Source of the DNA: Selenomonas sp.
GTDB lineage: Bacteria; Bacillota_C; Negativicutes; Selenomonadales; Selenomonadaceae
DNA length: 64,000 nt
Direction of reading: 5' to 3'
Assembly: GCF_024693525.1 (NCBI RefSeq)
Contig: NZ_JAILKR010000062.1
Coordinates: 42,082 to 106,081, forward strand
The notes under the pieces are model-generated. The model saw nothing but the letters and a program-made list of their open reading frames with translations. It searched no databases and had not been told where the DNA came from. This document shows, one piece after another, positions 52,619-61,959 of the stretch. Each line of letters begins with the position of its first letter. Positions within the stretch are counted from its first letter, which is position 1. The position numbers and the translations under genes are program-made.

Positions 52619-54127
52619 TCAGATTTTGAACTTCCGCACTTCATCGCTTAAGAGCTCCGCCTGACGGCTTAATTCTTCACTAGCCGAGGCGCTTTCTTCG
52701 CTGGTAGCGGAATTGGCCTGTACCACTTGGGAAACCTGCAATACCCCCTGATTAATCTGCTCAATGGCTAAGCTCTGTTCCTTCGAGGCCTTTGCAATGG
52801 ATTCCACCAAATCTGCCACCTCGGATACATTGGCCACGATGGTCTTTAATTTCTCAGCCGCTTGGTGGGCGGATACCTGTCCATTATCCACCTTGGCAAT
52901 GGAATTTTCAATCATCGCTGTCGTCTCTTTGGCGGCCTTGGCACTGCGTGCAGCCAGATTGCGAACCTCTTCGGCCACCACCGCAAAGCCCTTGCCATGC
53001 TGCCCTGCCCGGGCAGCTTCCACCGCGGCATTGAGCGCCAAGATATTTGTCTGGAATGCGATTTCGTCAATGACTTTGATTATCTTCGAAATATCATCGG
53101 AGGAAGTATTAATCTCCTCCATGGCCTGTAACATGCGCAACATGTCATCATTGCCGGCTTCTGCATTAGCCCGGGTAACCACGGTAATGGTATTGGCCCG
53201 CTCCGCATTATTGGCATTGCTTTTCGTCTGGGAAGAAATCTCCGCAATGGATGCCGACAGCTCTTCGACGGAAGACGCCTGCTGGGCGGCGCCTTGGGAA
53301 AGGACCATACTCGAATCAGAAATATTCTTGGCACCACCGGCCACCTGCTCGGCAGAAGAAGCAATGTTTTCCATGATAGCCTTCATTGCCTTCTTCATCC
53401 GATTGGTATCCTGACCAAGCTTTGAAATTTCATCGTTACCCTTCAGTTCAATATCCCGGCCGCTCAAATCACCGCTAGCAATCGCCGCTAAGGTCTTTTG
53501 TACTTCGAGGATGCGCATCATTTGCTTGGTGATAATCCCAGTTGCCAAGACTCCCATAATCATCACCAGCACGAGAATCGTAAGAATCATATTGCGGACA
53601 AAACGATGCTGGACTTCGATTACCGGCGCACTGGGTGCACCGACAAAGAACATGCCAATTCTTTCTCCACTCTCGGAAACAATGGGCAAATAGCAAGTAA
53701 AGTAGGGCACCCCAAGCACGTCCGTCTCAACGGCCAAGGTCTCGCCCCGGCCGATTACCGCCTCGACCACCTTGTCTCCCGCCTGAGTTCCCACGGCGCG
53801 GCTGCCTTCTTGTTTGATCGTGGTGGAAACCCGCGTATTGCCTCGAAAAATGGTTATCGCATCATCACCAGCAATACCATCAATCCCCTCCGCCAAGTCT
53901 TCCATGAGCTTATCGCCCTTGTACAGCCTGCCAGCTTTTAGCTGCCAATTTCCTGGATATTGTTTATCAAGCAGCATGCTAAGATGCTTCGCATCATCAG
54001 AGACCTTGCCAATATATACGGCAGTAAAGGCATCATCGGCATTCTTATAGGCCAGGATACCAACGCAGAGGCATGCGAACGCAATACATACGTTCAGGAA
54101 TAATACTGTTTTCTTTTTCAGATCCAT
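52619..54127 (-). CDS. Methyl-accepting chemotaxis protein
   Basis: 502 residues. Membrane segment 1 (about 8-28), a periplasmic single-Cache sensor (about 35-170, with VLGVPYFTCYLPIV), membrane segment 2 (MILTILVLVMIMGVLATGI), HAMP, then the signalling domain with the highly conserved hairpin DEIAFQTNILALNAAVEAAR. It should relay an extracellular small-molecule signal to CheA. It ends in FKI without a CheR-binding pentapeptide. GGGAGG precedes the ATG at 54127. No other chemotaxis gene is in the window. Confidence 0.95.
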   Translation of the reverse strand: MDLKKKTVLFLNVCIAFACLCVGILAYKNADDAFTAVYIGKVSDDAKHLSMLLDKQYPGNWQLKAGRLYKGDKLMEDLAEGIDGIAGDDAITIFRGNTRVSTTIKQEGSRAVGTQAGDKVVEAVIGRGETLAVETDVLGVPYFTCYLPIVSESGERIGMFFVGAPSAPVIEVQHRFVRNMILTILVLVMIMGVLATGIITKQMMRILEVQKTLAAIASGDLSGRDIELKGNDEISKLGQDTNRMKKAMKAIMENIASSAEQVAGGAKNISDSSMVLSQGAAQQASSVEELSASIAEISSQTKSNANNAERANTITVVTRANAEAGNDDMLRMLQAMEEINTSSDDISKIIKVIDEIAFQTNILALNAAVEAARAGQHGKGFAVVAEEVRNLAARSAKAAKETTAMIENSIAKVDNGQVSAHQAAEKLKTIVANVSEVADLVESIAKASKEQSLAIEQINQGVLQVSQVVQANSATSEESASASEELSRQAELLSDEVRKFKI

Positions 54128-54237
54128 CTTATACCTCCCTGTTTCTACCCGTGGGGCATCGTTAATCGGATATTTGCCGCGCAACTACATTCTGTTGCAA
54201 TATTCGTCATCGGAGGAATGGTTTCCTGCATAGAAAA

Positions 54238-54264
54238 ATCCCTCTGGATAAAAACCAGAGGGAT
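54238..54264 (-). terminator. Terminator of the RNase J gene
   Basis: 10-bp perfect stem ATCCCTCTGG / CCAGAGGGAT, 7-base loop, T5 on the minus strand. Confidence 0.9.
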
Positions 54265-54292
54265 CAATGCTTTCTAACTATTTTATCGTCAA

Positions 54293-55957
54293 TTAGATTT
54301 CCATAATGATTGGCAGAATCATCGGACGGCGGCGGGTCTTCTCGAAGAGATAACGGCCCAGGGCATCGCGGACATTGGACTTAATGGCCGCCCATTCCTT
54401 AACGCCTTCATCCTCACAGCGATCAAGGGCCTGCTCAACACGGGCCTTGGCCTCATCCATCAATGCCTCGGACTCGCGGACATAGACAAAGCCGCGGGAT
54501 ACGATATCCGGCCCAGCTACCACCGTGTTGCTGGCCTTATCCATGGTGACGACGACAATCAGGATACCATCCTGTGACAGCTGCCGGCGGTCGCGCAGGA
54601 CGATGTTGCCCACATCGCCGACGCCGAGACCATCCACCATGACCATACCAGCCGTTACCTTGCCGGCAACGGTGCCCTTATCCCGGGTGAACTCGAAAAC
54701 CGTACCGTTTTCGCCCATGAAAATATGGTCTTTGGGCATGCCAAGGCTCTGAGCCAATTTCGCATGCTGTACCAAATGATGATACTCACCGTGAACCGGA
54801 ATGAAGAATTTCGGACGCACGAGATTGTGCATGAGTTTGAGCTCTTCCTGACTCGCATGACCAGATACGTGAACGCCCTTATCACGGCCATAGACCACAT
54901 TGGCGCCAAGACGCATGAGGTTATCAATGGTCTTGGAAACCAGCTTCTCATTACCCGGAATCGGCGTTGCCGAAATGATAACCGTATCGTCCGGCACAAT
55001 GGTAACTTTGCGATGGTCCGAAGCCGACATACGGGTCAGCGCCGACATAGGCTCACCCTGGCTGCCCGTGGTGACGATAACCACCTGCTCCGACCGGAAG
55101 TTATTGATTTCATCAATATCGATAAACGTCCCTTCCGGACAAGTAATGTAGCCAAGCTCTAACGAAATGTTTACGACATTTACCATGCTGCGTCCTAAGA
55201 CAGCCACGCGGCGCTTATAGCGCACCGCCGTATCCACCACCTGCTGAATGCGGTGAACATTCGAGGAGAAGGTTGCCACGATGATGCGGCCGCGTGCATT
55301 GTGGAAAGCCTTGTCAAAGGAGGCTCCCACCGTGCTCTCACTAGGCGTATGACCAGCCCGCTCCGCATTGGTGGAATCGGCCATCATGAGCAGAACCCCC
55401 TTGTTGCCAAGGTCCGAGAAGCGGCGAAAATCCGTCATCTTGCCATCAATGGGCGTATAGTCCAGTTTAAAGTCACCGGTGTGAACAATCATGCCCACCG
55501 GCGTCTTAATGGAAAGACCCACTGCATCGGGAATGGAATGATTGACACGGATGAACCCAACGCTGAAGCAGCCAACATTGATGATGTCGCCCTGCATGAC
55601 CGAATGCAGGTTGCTAGAATCGACGCCATTTTCCTTGAGACGTCCCTCAAGGATGCCCAGCGTCAGGCGCGTCCCGTAGACCGGCACGTTAATCTGTTTG
55701 AGGACATAGGGCAACGCGCCGATATGGTCCTCATGTCCATGGGTCAGGACAATCGCCTTAATTTTATCGCGATTCTCCAACAGGTAACTGATATCCGGAA
55801 TAACGAGGTCGATGCCCAGCATATCTTCTTCCGGGAACATCAAGCCCGAATCAATCACGAGAATCTCATCATCCACACGGACAACGGTCATGTTTTTACC
55901 AATCTCCCCCAGACCGCCTAAGGGAATAATCTGTAGTTTTTGTGCTCCTTTAGCCAA
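54293..55957 (-). CDS. rnj: Ribonuclease J
   Basis: 554 residues. Metallo-beta-lactamase motif LTHGHEDHIGALPY, the beta-CASP motifs (including SGHASQEE) and the C-terminal domain are present. RNase J has 5'-3' exonuclease and endonuclease activity on mRNA and rRNA precursors and takes the place of RNase E in many Firmicutes. The start is TTG at 55957 (AKGAQKLQ) with GGAGG upstream. Monocistronic, divergent from the DcuC carrier gene. Confidence 0.96.
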   Translation of the reverse strand: MAKGAQKLQIIPLGGLGEIGKNMTVVRVDDEILVIDSGLMFPEEDMLGIDLVIPDISYLLENRDKIKAIVLTHGHEDHIGALPYVLKQINVPVYGTRLTLGILEGRLKENGVDSSNLHSVMQGDIINVGCFSVGFIRVNHSIPDAVGLSIKTPVGMIVHTGDFKLDYTPIDGKMTDFRRFSDLGNKGVLLMMADSTNAERAGHTPSESTVGASFDKAFHNARGRIIVATFSSNVHRIQQVVDTAVRYKRRVAVLGRSMVNVVNISLELGYITCPEGTFIDIDEINNFRSEQVVIVTTGSQGEPMSALTRMSASDHRKVTIVPDDTVIISATPIPGNEKLVSKTIDNLMRLGANVVYGRDKGVHVSGHASQEELKLMHNLVRPKFFIPVHGEYHHLVQHAKLAQSLGMPKDHIFMGENGTVFEFTRDKGTVAGKVTAGMVMVDGLGVGDVGNIVLRDRRQLSQDGILIVVVTMDKASNTVVAGPDIVSRGFVYVRESEALMDEAKARVEQALDRCEDEGVKEWAAIKSNVRDALGRYLFEKTRRRPMILPIIMEI

Positions 55958-56266
55958 AAATTACACCTCCAAAAATATTTTTTTATATCTATTGCAAGAC
56001 GCAATTATAGTCCGAACAAAAGTAAAAAATGAAAATGCTTCGTGTCCGAAAACACGTATCCGATCAAATCATTCTTTTCTATTTTAGCATTCCGTCCTTG
56101 ATTATGCAACCGGAAAAGCTGGTACTTTGTTACAAGATTACAAATTCCTTAAAACCGGCATCCATCACAAGCCTGCAAATATATTATTGATTGGTATTGT
56201 GCGATAAATAATATTCATAGTATAATTATTTTGTCAAAAACATTCACTATATTAGGAGGTTTTATC
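55958..56266. promoter_or_regulatory. Divergent intergenic region between rnj and the DcuC carrier
   Basis: 309 bp, AT-rich. Toward the carrier: TTGATT (56187-56192), 16-bp spacer, TAATAT (56209-56214), then AGGAGG before the ATG. Toward rnj: a TATAAT on the minus strand about 70 bp from the start, with a poor -35. No RNA gene or ORF was seen. Confidence 0.5.
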
Positions 56267-57541
56267 ATGTTAATTGCAGGAGCAATACTGGTAATTCTCA
56301 CGTTCGTACTGATCGTGAAAAAGTACGAAGCCCGGCTGGTGCTTTTCTGCGCCGGCCTCATTATGTGCCTGATTGGCGGTCTTCCCGGAGACGTCATGAA
56401 GGCCTTCACTAAAGCCATGGTCAACAACTCCCTGGTTCCCACCATCTGTACCGTCATGGGTTTCTCTTACGTCATGAAACTCACCCACTGTGACCAGCAC
56501 TTGGTTCAATCCATCTCAACAATTCTGCACAAAGGACGTGCGCTGCTGGTGCCGCTATCCTTTCTGCTTACCTGGTGGATTAGCCTGGCGATTCCTTCGG
56601 CATCGGGCTGTGCAGCTGCCGTAGGCAGTATCCTTATCCCCACTCTGATTGCCGCTGGCGTTCACCCGGCTATGGCTGCCGCTACAGTATTAGCTGGCAC
56701 CTGGGGCAGTGCCATCAGCCCAGGCAATGCCCACAACCCCTTTGTGGCTGACTTGGCTGGCACGGATATGATGACCGTCATCATCAACGAAACGCCGGCT
56801 TCCATCATCGCCTCCCTTGCTTGCGTCATCATGCTGACGATTTATGCCGCGCTGCGCAACGAAGGTGCCTCGGATAAGCGCAGCCAGATTTATCTGGCCA
56901 AAATGCAGGCCGATGAAAAACTCAGCTTTGAAGATTTCAAAGTCAATCCAATTCACGCTCTAGTTCCACTGATTCCTCTGTTCCTCTTGATTTTGGGTTC
57001 CAAACAGATTGGGATCCTGCCAGAAATCAGCGTCCCCCTTTCCATGCTTATCGGTGTCATCCTCGGCTTGCTGGTCACCTGGAGCGATGCCCAGGAAGTC
57101 TGCCGCAATTTTTTCAAGGGCATGGGAGATGCCTATAGCAACGTCATCGGGCTCATTGTCTGCGCCAGTGTATTCACCACTGGTATGACGGCTGTAGGCC
57201 TTACCGGAGCCCTCACCGACCTTATGAAAGGTTCTTCTTCCCTTGCTGCTGCAGCTGGCACCTTTGGCCCCTTCTTCATCGCCGTCATTTCCGGCTCTGG
57301 CGATGCGGCCGCCTTTGCTTTTAACGGTGCGGTTACCCCCTTTGCCGAACACTTCGGCATGACCATTATGGACCTGGGTTCGCTGGCACAGATTGCCGGA
57401 GCTATGGGACGCTCCATGTCCCCAGTGGCTGGTGCCGCTATCATTTGCGCCGGCCTTGCTAAAGTCAATCCCATAGAAGTATCCAAACGCAATGCCCTGC
57501 CGTGCCTTGCCGCAGCCATTGTACTGATGATCCTGCTCTGA
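56267..57541 (+). CDS. dcuC: Anaerobic C4-dicarboxylate transporter, DcuC family
   Basis: 424 residues with about twelve hydrophobic segments. AIPSASGCAAAVGSILIPTLIAAG and GTWGSAISPGNAHNP are the conserved loops of the DcuC/YfcC carriers, and the second half repeats the pattern (SGSGDAAAFAFNGAVTPF). DcuC exports succinate or exchanges it for fumarate or malate during anaerobic growth. The ATG at 56267 has AGGAGG 7 bp upstream; an earlier in-frame start at 56231 overlaps the promoter. Followed 30 bp later by an M20 peptidase gene. Confidence 0.9.
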   Translation: MLIAGAILVILTFVLIVKKYEARLVLFCAGLIMCLIGGLPGDVMKAFTKAMVNNSLVPTICTVMGFSYVMKLTHCDQHLVQSISTILHKGRALLVPLSFLLTWWISLAIPSASGCAAAVGSILIPTLIAAGVHPAMAAATVLAGTWGSAISPGNAHNPFVADLAGTDMMTVIINETPASIIASLACVIMLTIYAALRNEGASDKRSQIYLAKMQADEKLSFEDFKVNPIHALVPLIPLFLLILGSKQIGILPEISVPLSMLIGVILGLLVTWSDAQEVCRNFFKGMGDAYSNVIGLIVCASVFTTGMTAVGLTGALTDLMKGSSSLAAAAGTFGPFFIAVISGSGDAAAFAFNGAVTPFAEHFGMTIMDLGSLAQIAGAMGRSMSPVAGAAIICAGLAKVNPIEVSKRNALPCLAAAIVLMILL

Positions 57542-57571
57542 GGCAGGTTCTCCTAGAAAGGAAGTCTTTTG

Positions 57572-58714
57572 ATGCCTGATATGATCAATGAGCAGCGCGT
57601 GCTCGACGAATTCCTGGAACTCGTACAAGTCCGCTGCTCCACCCGCGCCGAACGCGAAATTGGCGATATCCTGACGAAGCGCCTGACTGACCTTGGCGGC
57701 ACCGTCCACGAGGACAATGCTGGCGAAAAACTCGGCGGCAACTGCGGCAACCTCGTAGCGGATTTTCCCGCCTCGGATGACGTCCATAGCGATTTGCCGA
57801 CCATAATGCTGACCGCTCATATGGATTGCGTGGAACCCTGCGGTGACGTGCATCCGATTCGCGAGAACGGCATTATCCGTTCCGACGGCACGACAATTCT
57901 CGGCGGCGACGATAAGGCCGGTGTCACGGCTATCCTTGAGACCTTGCGGCAGCTGCGGGAACAAAAGCTCTCCCATGGCCCGTTGCAGGTCGTCTTCACC
58001 ATTGCTGAGGAAAACGGCGTCCACGGTTCCCAAAATCTTGACACGAGCCTTTTGCACGCGGATTTTGGCTACACCCTCGACACCCATAACCACCCGGGCT
58101 GCATGACCTTCATGGCCCCAGGCAAGAACCAGCTCCATATCCATATCCAGGGCAAAGCCGCTCATGCCGGTGTGGCGCCGGAGGCTGGCAACAATGCCAT
58201 CATCGCAGCTGGTAAACTGCTCGCCACTGCCCCACAGGGCCGCATTGACGAAGAGACCACCTGCAACGTGGGCAAGATTGTCGGCGGCAGTGCCACCAAC
58301 GTCGTTGCCGATACCTGCGACATCTACTACGAGAGCCGCAGCCGCAACAAGGCAAAGCTCGACAAGATCACGCAGGCTATCATCGACCACTTTACAGAAG
58401 GCGCCAAAGCCACCGGCTGCCAGATTACAGCCGAGGTAAGTCCCGATTACGGCCCCTATGAGCTTGCCAAAGACTGCCCAGCCATAAAACTTGCCAGCCA
58501 GGCCGCCCAAAAGCTCGGCTTCCCGGTAAAATTGGAAGAATCCGGTGGTGGCTCGGACGCCAACCACTTCAACACCTACGGCGTCCCCACGGTAGTTCTT
58601 TCTGTCGGCATGGAAAACTGCCACACCAAGGAAGAATACATCGAGGAAAAAGACCTCTACGATGCCGCCCGTTGGGCGTTACAGATTGTCGTGGAAGGTG
58701 CCGCGCTAAAGTAA
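57572..58714 (+). CDS. M20 family metallopeptidase (PepT-like)
   Basis: 380 residues. Metal ligands are visible in order: TAHMDCVEPCG, GGDDKAGV, the catalytic Glu pair in IAEENGVHG and a C-terminal His after GGGSDANHF. A lid/dimer domain interrupts the catalytic one (GKAAHAGVAPEAG). Closest in pattern to peptidase T-like tripeptidases. The ATG at 57572 has AGGA 9 bp before. It forms a two-gene operon with the DcuC carrier and ends at a terminator. Confidence 0.92.
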   Translation: MPDMINEQRVLDEFLELVQVRCSTRAEREIGDILTKRLTDLGGTVHEDNAGEKLGGNCGNLVADFPASDDVHSDLPTIMLTAHMDCVEPCGDVHPIRENGIIRSDGTTILGGDDKAGVTAILETLRQLREQKLSHGPLQVVFTIAEENGVHGSQNLDTSLLHADFGYTLDTHNHPGCMTFMAPGKNQLHIHIQGKAAHAGVAPEAGNNAIIAAGKLLATAPQGRIDEETTCNVGKIVGGSATNVVADTCDIYYESRSRNKAKLDKITQAIIDHFTEGAKATGCQITAEVSPDYGPYELAKDCPAIKLASQAAQKLGFPVKLEESGGGSDANHFNTYGVPTVVLSVGMENCHTKEEYIEEKDLYDAARWALQIVVEGAALK

Positions 58715-58732
58715 ATTGTTTTGTTCCATAAA

Positions 58733-58764
58733 AATCCCCGTTGACGTTCTTGTCAACGGGGATT
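58733..58764. terminator. Bidirectional terminator
   Basis: 13-bp perfect stem AATCCCCGTTGAC / GTCAACGGGGATT with a 6-base loop between the convergent peptidase and diguanylate cyclase genes, A-rich and T-rich on its two sides. Confidence 0.9.
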
Positions 58765-58778
58765 CGTTTTATCAATCA

Positions 58779-60176
58779 TTAGCCAACAGTGTCCTCTTGA
58801 TTCTTTTCCTCCTGATAGACGCGATAGCAGGAACGGCCGCAGGCCTTTGCCTCATAGAGGGCTTCATCGCTGTGGTTCAAGAGCACTTCAATTGGTACGG
58901 GATTTTCCTCCGCATAGGCAATCCCGGCACTGACCGTCAGGCATTTGAGCCCTTCATCCTGCTGATAGACGGCCACCAACTGCCGCATAAATGCCTGAAG
59001 CTGCTGCTCCACCGCCTCATGCTTTACCTTTCCCGTAAGCACCACAAGGAATTCATCGCCTCCCATGCGGACGTTGAGGGCATCGGTGAACTGACTCTTT
59101 AAGACCTCGGCAAAGATCAAAAGGGCCGCATCACCGGTTTGATGTCCAAAGTTGTCATTGACTGCCTTAAAATGATCTAAGTCAAGGGAAATCAGCGTAA
59201 ACATGGTATCGTCGGAACATTTTTGGATAAACTCCGTAAAATGGCGCCGATTGTCAAGGCCTGTAAGGGCATCCTTTTGAGCCATGCGCAGGATGACGCG
59301 CTGATTGTCGTACAGCTTCTGATTCATCTCATTCATGGCCCGGCTCATGGCTCCAAATTCATCATTGCGCTTTGAAAGCTCCCGCATCTCCGCTTTCGTT
59401 TGAGCGTCCATCTTAAGTTTACCATTACCCAGTTCCCGCATTCGCTTGGTGGCCACTTGAATGGGATAGGCCAGCCGCCGCCCCACAAAGATAGCCAGCA
59501 GAACAAATAAGATTTCCAGCAAAACCAGTCCCGTAAGGGTGCGGATGACCTGTTCCTTCATGTTCTGAACAAAGGCCTTTTCCCGCATGGCCACCCGGCG
59601 GTCAATCTGGTCGAGCCAAATTCCCGTGCCAATCACCCAATGATAGGGAGCAAATTCCATCGTATAATAGCGCTTGGGCAGCGACTCAGTAAGGCCTGGC
59701 TTGGGGAACATAAAATCTGAAAAGCCGCCTCCCTGTTCGGCCTGTTCAATCATCTCGCGGATGTAATAGCGTCCCTTGGGGTCTTTGGCATCAATACGCA
59801 ATTTTCCCTCGGCGGCGCTTCCTAACAAAACCACATTGACCCCCTGGTCGGTGTCAATGGTAAAATACCCCTGGCCGTTGTCATAGCGCATATTGCGAAT
59901 GAGGTCCGCCGCCCGCTCCATGGCCTCCTCCTGGGTAAACTCCCCCCGAAGCTGCGCCTGATAGCAATTGTCCACGACACTTAAGGCCGAATGGGTCTGC
60001 CACTCGAGCTGAAGCTTGGCGCTTTCTTCCATGTCCCGGCGGTATTCTGCAATCAGGCGGTCGTTTTCCTGCACCGCACCATAAATACCACAACTGCCCA
60101 AGGCCAGCATCGTCAAAAAAGATATGCCAATAAATATTGTTGTCAACCGTGATTGTATGGATTTGAACTGCATCAT
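58779..60176 (-). CDS. Membrane diguanylate cyclase with Cache sensor
   Basis: 465 residues. Membrane segment 1 (about 13-35), a periplasmic Cache_2-type sensor (DNGQGYFTIDTDQG, PYHWVIGTGIWLDQID), membrane segment 2 (about 212-232), HAMP, then a GGDEF domain with an intact active site MGGDEF and DLDHFKAVND. No obvious inhibitory RxxD site immediately before it. It makes cyclic di-GMP in response to a periplasmic ligand. AGGAGG precedes the ATG. Divergent from the TauE permease. Confidence 0.94.
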   Translation of the reverse strand: MMQFKSIQSRLTTIFIGISFLTMLALGSCGIYGAVQENDRLIAEYRRDMEESAKLQLEWQTHSALSVVDNCYQAQLRGEFTQEEAMERAADLIRNMRYDNGQGYFTIDTDQGVNVVLLGSAAEGKLRIDAKDPKGRYYIREMIEQAEQGGGFSDFMFPKPGLTESLPKRYYTMEFAPYHWVIGTGIWLDQIDRRVAMREKAFVQNMKEQVIRTLTGLVLLEILFVLLAIFVGRRLAYPIQVATKRMRELGNGKLKMDAQTKAEMRELSKRNDEFGAMSRAMNEMNQKLYDNQRVILRMAQKDALTGLDNRRHFTEFIQKCSDDTMFTLISLDLDHFKAVNDNFGHQTGDAALLIFAEVLKSQFTDALNVRMGGDEFLVVLTGKVKHEAVEQQLQAFMRQLVAVYQQDEGLKCLTVSAGIAYAEENPVPIEVLLNHSDEALYEAKACGRSCYRVYQEEKNQEDTVG

Positions 60177-60251
60177 CGAAATCCTCCTGGCCGCTAAAAT
60201 TCACACAGAAAGACACGAAAAACGAAAAATAACTGCCTAGTGAATAAATTT

Positions 60252-60281
60252 ATTATACCCTCATTGAATTCGAGAAGTCAA
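60252..60281 (-). promoter_or_regulatory. Promoter of the diguanylate cyclase gene
   Basis: Minus strand TTGACT (60276-60281), 18-bp spacer, TATAAT (60252-60257), about 75 bp before the start. Confidence 0.65.
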
Positions 60282-60300
60282 AACGATTCCGCTTCTGTAG

Positions 60301-60306
60301 TATAAT
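60301..60306 (+). promoter_or_regulatory. -10 element of the TauE permease gene
   Basis: TATAAT 33 bp before the ATG; no good -35 at the normal distance. Confidence 0.4.
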
Positions 60307-60338
60307 GGGAATATATCAGCATAAGGCAGGTGCAATTT

Positions 60339-61088
60339 ATGAACGACTATCTTATCAACCTTTCCTTCCATTGGGCGCCACTAGCCTGCGTTTTCTTAGC
60401 AGCCTTCCTGCAATCCATCACGGGCTTTGGCCTCGTCATCGTCGCGGCGCCGCTTTTAATGTTCTTCTACGACCCAAAGCTCGTCATCCCCATCATGATT
60501 CTATTGGCTACCTGCGGCAACATCGCCCAGACCATCCTGCTGCATCGCGAAGCCAAATGGAAGCTTATCGGCTATCTGCTGCTAGGCGCCATTATCGGGC
60601 AGCCCCTTGGCTATCAGATTTATGCCATCATTCCCGCCCACTATCTAAAAATCCTCATCAGTGTCGTGATACTCTTCTCGCTGACCATCATGCAGCTGCG
60701 CCAGCAGCAGATTGCCATCACCCCCCGCAATACACTGTTCACCGGCATTGCTGCTGGCACCATGGCCATGACCACGGGCATGGCGGGGCCGCCCATCATC
60801 ATGTACCTTACCAGCACCGCCATAACCGCTCGGGAACTGCGAGCCACCTCCATCGGTTTCTTTTTCTTCTCCAACCTGGTATCGCTAACGACCTTTACCC
60901 TTGGCGGTGTGGACCTTTTGCCAGCATTAAACGAATTCACCTACCTATTGCCTGGCTTAGCCGGTGGCATCCTGTTAGGACAACTGACCTTCCGCTTCTT
61001 TCCTGTCCCCATCATCAAGCGCATCATCTTCACGCTATTATACTTCACTTGTTTCTATACCATATACCGCGTTATCATCACCATGTAA
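60339..61088 (+). CDS. TauE/SafE family permease
   Basis: 249 residues with about eight hydrophobic segments in two halves, each starting with the family's glycine/proline-rich repeat (QSITGFGLVIVAAPLLMFF; TTGMAGPPIIMYLTS). The family exports sulfite, sulfoacetate or related organosulfur anions; the substrate here is not known. AGGCAGGT lies before the ATG at 60339. Ends at a bidirectional terminator. Confidence 0.9.
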   Translation: MNDYLINLSFHWAPLACVFLAAFLQSITGFGLVIVAAPLLMFFYDPKLVIPIMILLATCGNIAQTILLHREAKWKLIGYLLLGAIIGQPLGYQIYAIIPAHYLKILISVVILFSLTIMQLRQQQIAITPRNTLFTGIAAGTMAMTTGMAGPPIIMYLTSTAITARELRATSIGFFFFSNLVSLTTFTLGGVDLLPALNEFTYLLPGLAGGILLGQLTFRFFPVPIIKRIIFTLLYFTCFYTIYRVIITM

Positions 61089-61128
61089 AAACGGCTGCCC
61101 ACCAGTAAGTCCTGTGGGCAGCCGTTTT
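61088..61128. terminator. Bidirectional terminator
   Basis: 15-bp perfect stem AAAACGGCTGCCCAC / GTGGGCAGCCGTTTT with an 11-base loop, between the convergent permease and methyltransferase genes. Confidence 0.9.
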
Positions 61129-61141
61129 ATGCTATGCGATT

Positions 61142-61945
61142 TTATTCTTCATCCAGCGCCATAACGCCGTAATGCACTTTGCTGTATTTGCCGCCTTCGA
61201 TGCGCGTAAAGCCAAGGCGCGCAAATTCGCCGCTGCGGGCGTTTTCCTTGAACACGACGCGATGGCGGGCCACGCGGCGCGCCTCTTCGATATGCTCTGG
61301 CGTAAGGGCCGCATGATTGGCCACGGTGCGCAGTGGCGTGAGGCTGGCGCTATCCATCAGCGGATGGCGGAACATGGGGTCAAAGTAGACCACATCCACG
61401 GAATTATCGGGCTGACGCTTCAGATAATCCAGCGAATCTGCACAGACCGTCTTGACCCGGCGCATGGCCTCAAGAATGCGCCAGGTGTCGCCTTCAAAAT
61501 GCGACAGCCCCCGGCTCACCACCGCCTCGATGAGCGGCTGCGACTCAAGGCCTGTAACACTTCCTTTCGGCCCCACCACAAAGCTTGCGACAATGGAGTC
61601 AGCGCCAAAGCCCAAGGTGCCATCCAGCACCGACATGCCGGGCTTTAAGTCCATGGCCTCTGCCATGCGGTCGCCATCGCCCTTGCGGATATTCTTGAGG
61701 CGCAGATGCGCCATATTCGGATGGAAGAAGAGCTCGCCCTGGGGCGTGTCGAGCACCAGCAAATCCTGCTTGGCCACGAGAACAAAATCCACGTCATAGC
61801 GCTCGCGCACTTCATCCACCGAAAGCCGCTGGCGCGGCGCATAGACGATGCCGAGTTTTTCCGCCGTGGCCTTTGCCAGGGCGATTGTCTCATCATTCCA
61901 TTTGCGCGCCGTCGTAACTGCCGCCGAAAGCTTAGTATCTGTCAT
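61142..61945 (-). CDS. RsmJ-like class I SAM-dependent methyltransferase
   Basis: 267 residues. A Rossmann methyltransferase with the SAM loop VLDGTLGFGADS and the catalytic-type VVYFDPMFRHP motif (D-P-M-F), the pattern of the DUF548/RsmJ family that methylates a guanine of 16S rRNA in E. coli. The N-terminal part (TTARKWNDETIALAKATAEK) is specific to the Firmicute branch, so an rRNA target is inference. AGGGAGAG precedes the ATG at 61945. It starts 14 bp after mutL and is cotranscribed. Confidence 0.8.
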   Translation of the reverse strand: MTDTKLSAAVTTARKWNDETIALAKATAEKLGIVYAPRQRLSVDEVRERYDVDFVLVAKQDLLVLDTPQGELFFHPNMAHLRLKNIRKGDGDRMAEAMDLKPGMSVLDGTLGFGADSIVASFVVGPKGSVTGLESQPLIEAVVSRGLSHFEGDTWRILEAMRRVKTVCADSLDYLKRQPDNSVDVVYFDPMFRHPLMDSASLTPLRTVANHAALTPEHIEEARRVARHRVVFKENARSGEFARLGFTRIEGGKYSKVHYGVMALDEE

Positions 61946-61959
61946 AGTCTCTCCCTTTA

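Noticed and set aside
56960..58624. A 554-codon open frame on the minus strand opposite the carrier and peptidase genes
   Set aside because: It spans two genes with clear families on the plus strand, has no ribosome-binding site and a composition rich in Gly, His and Asp typical of antisense frames.
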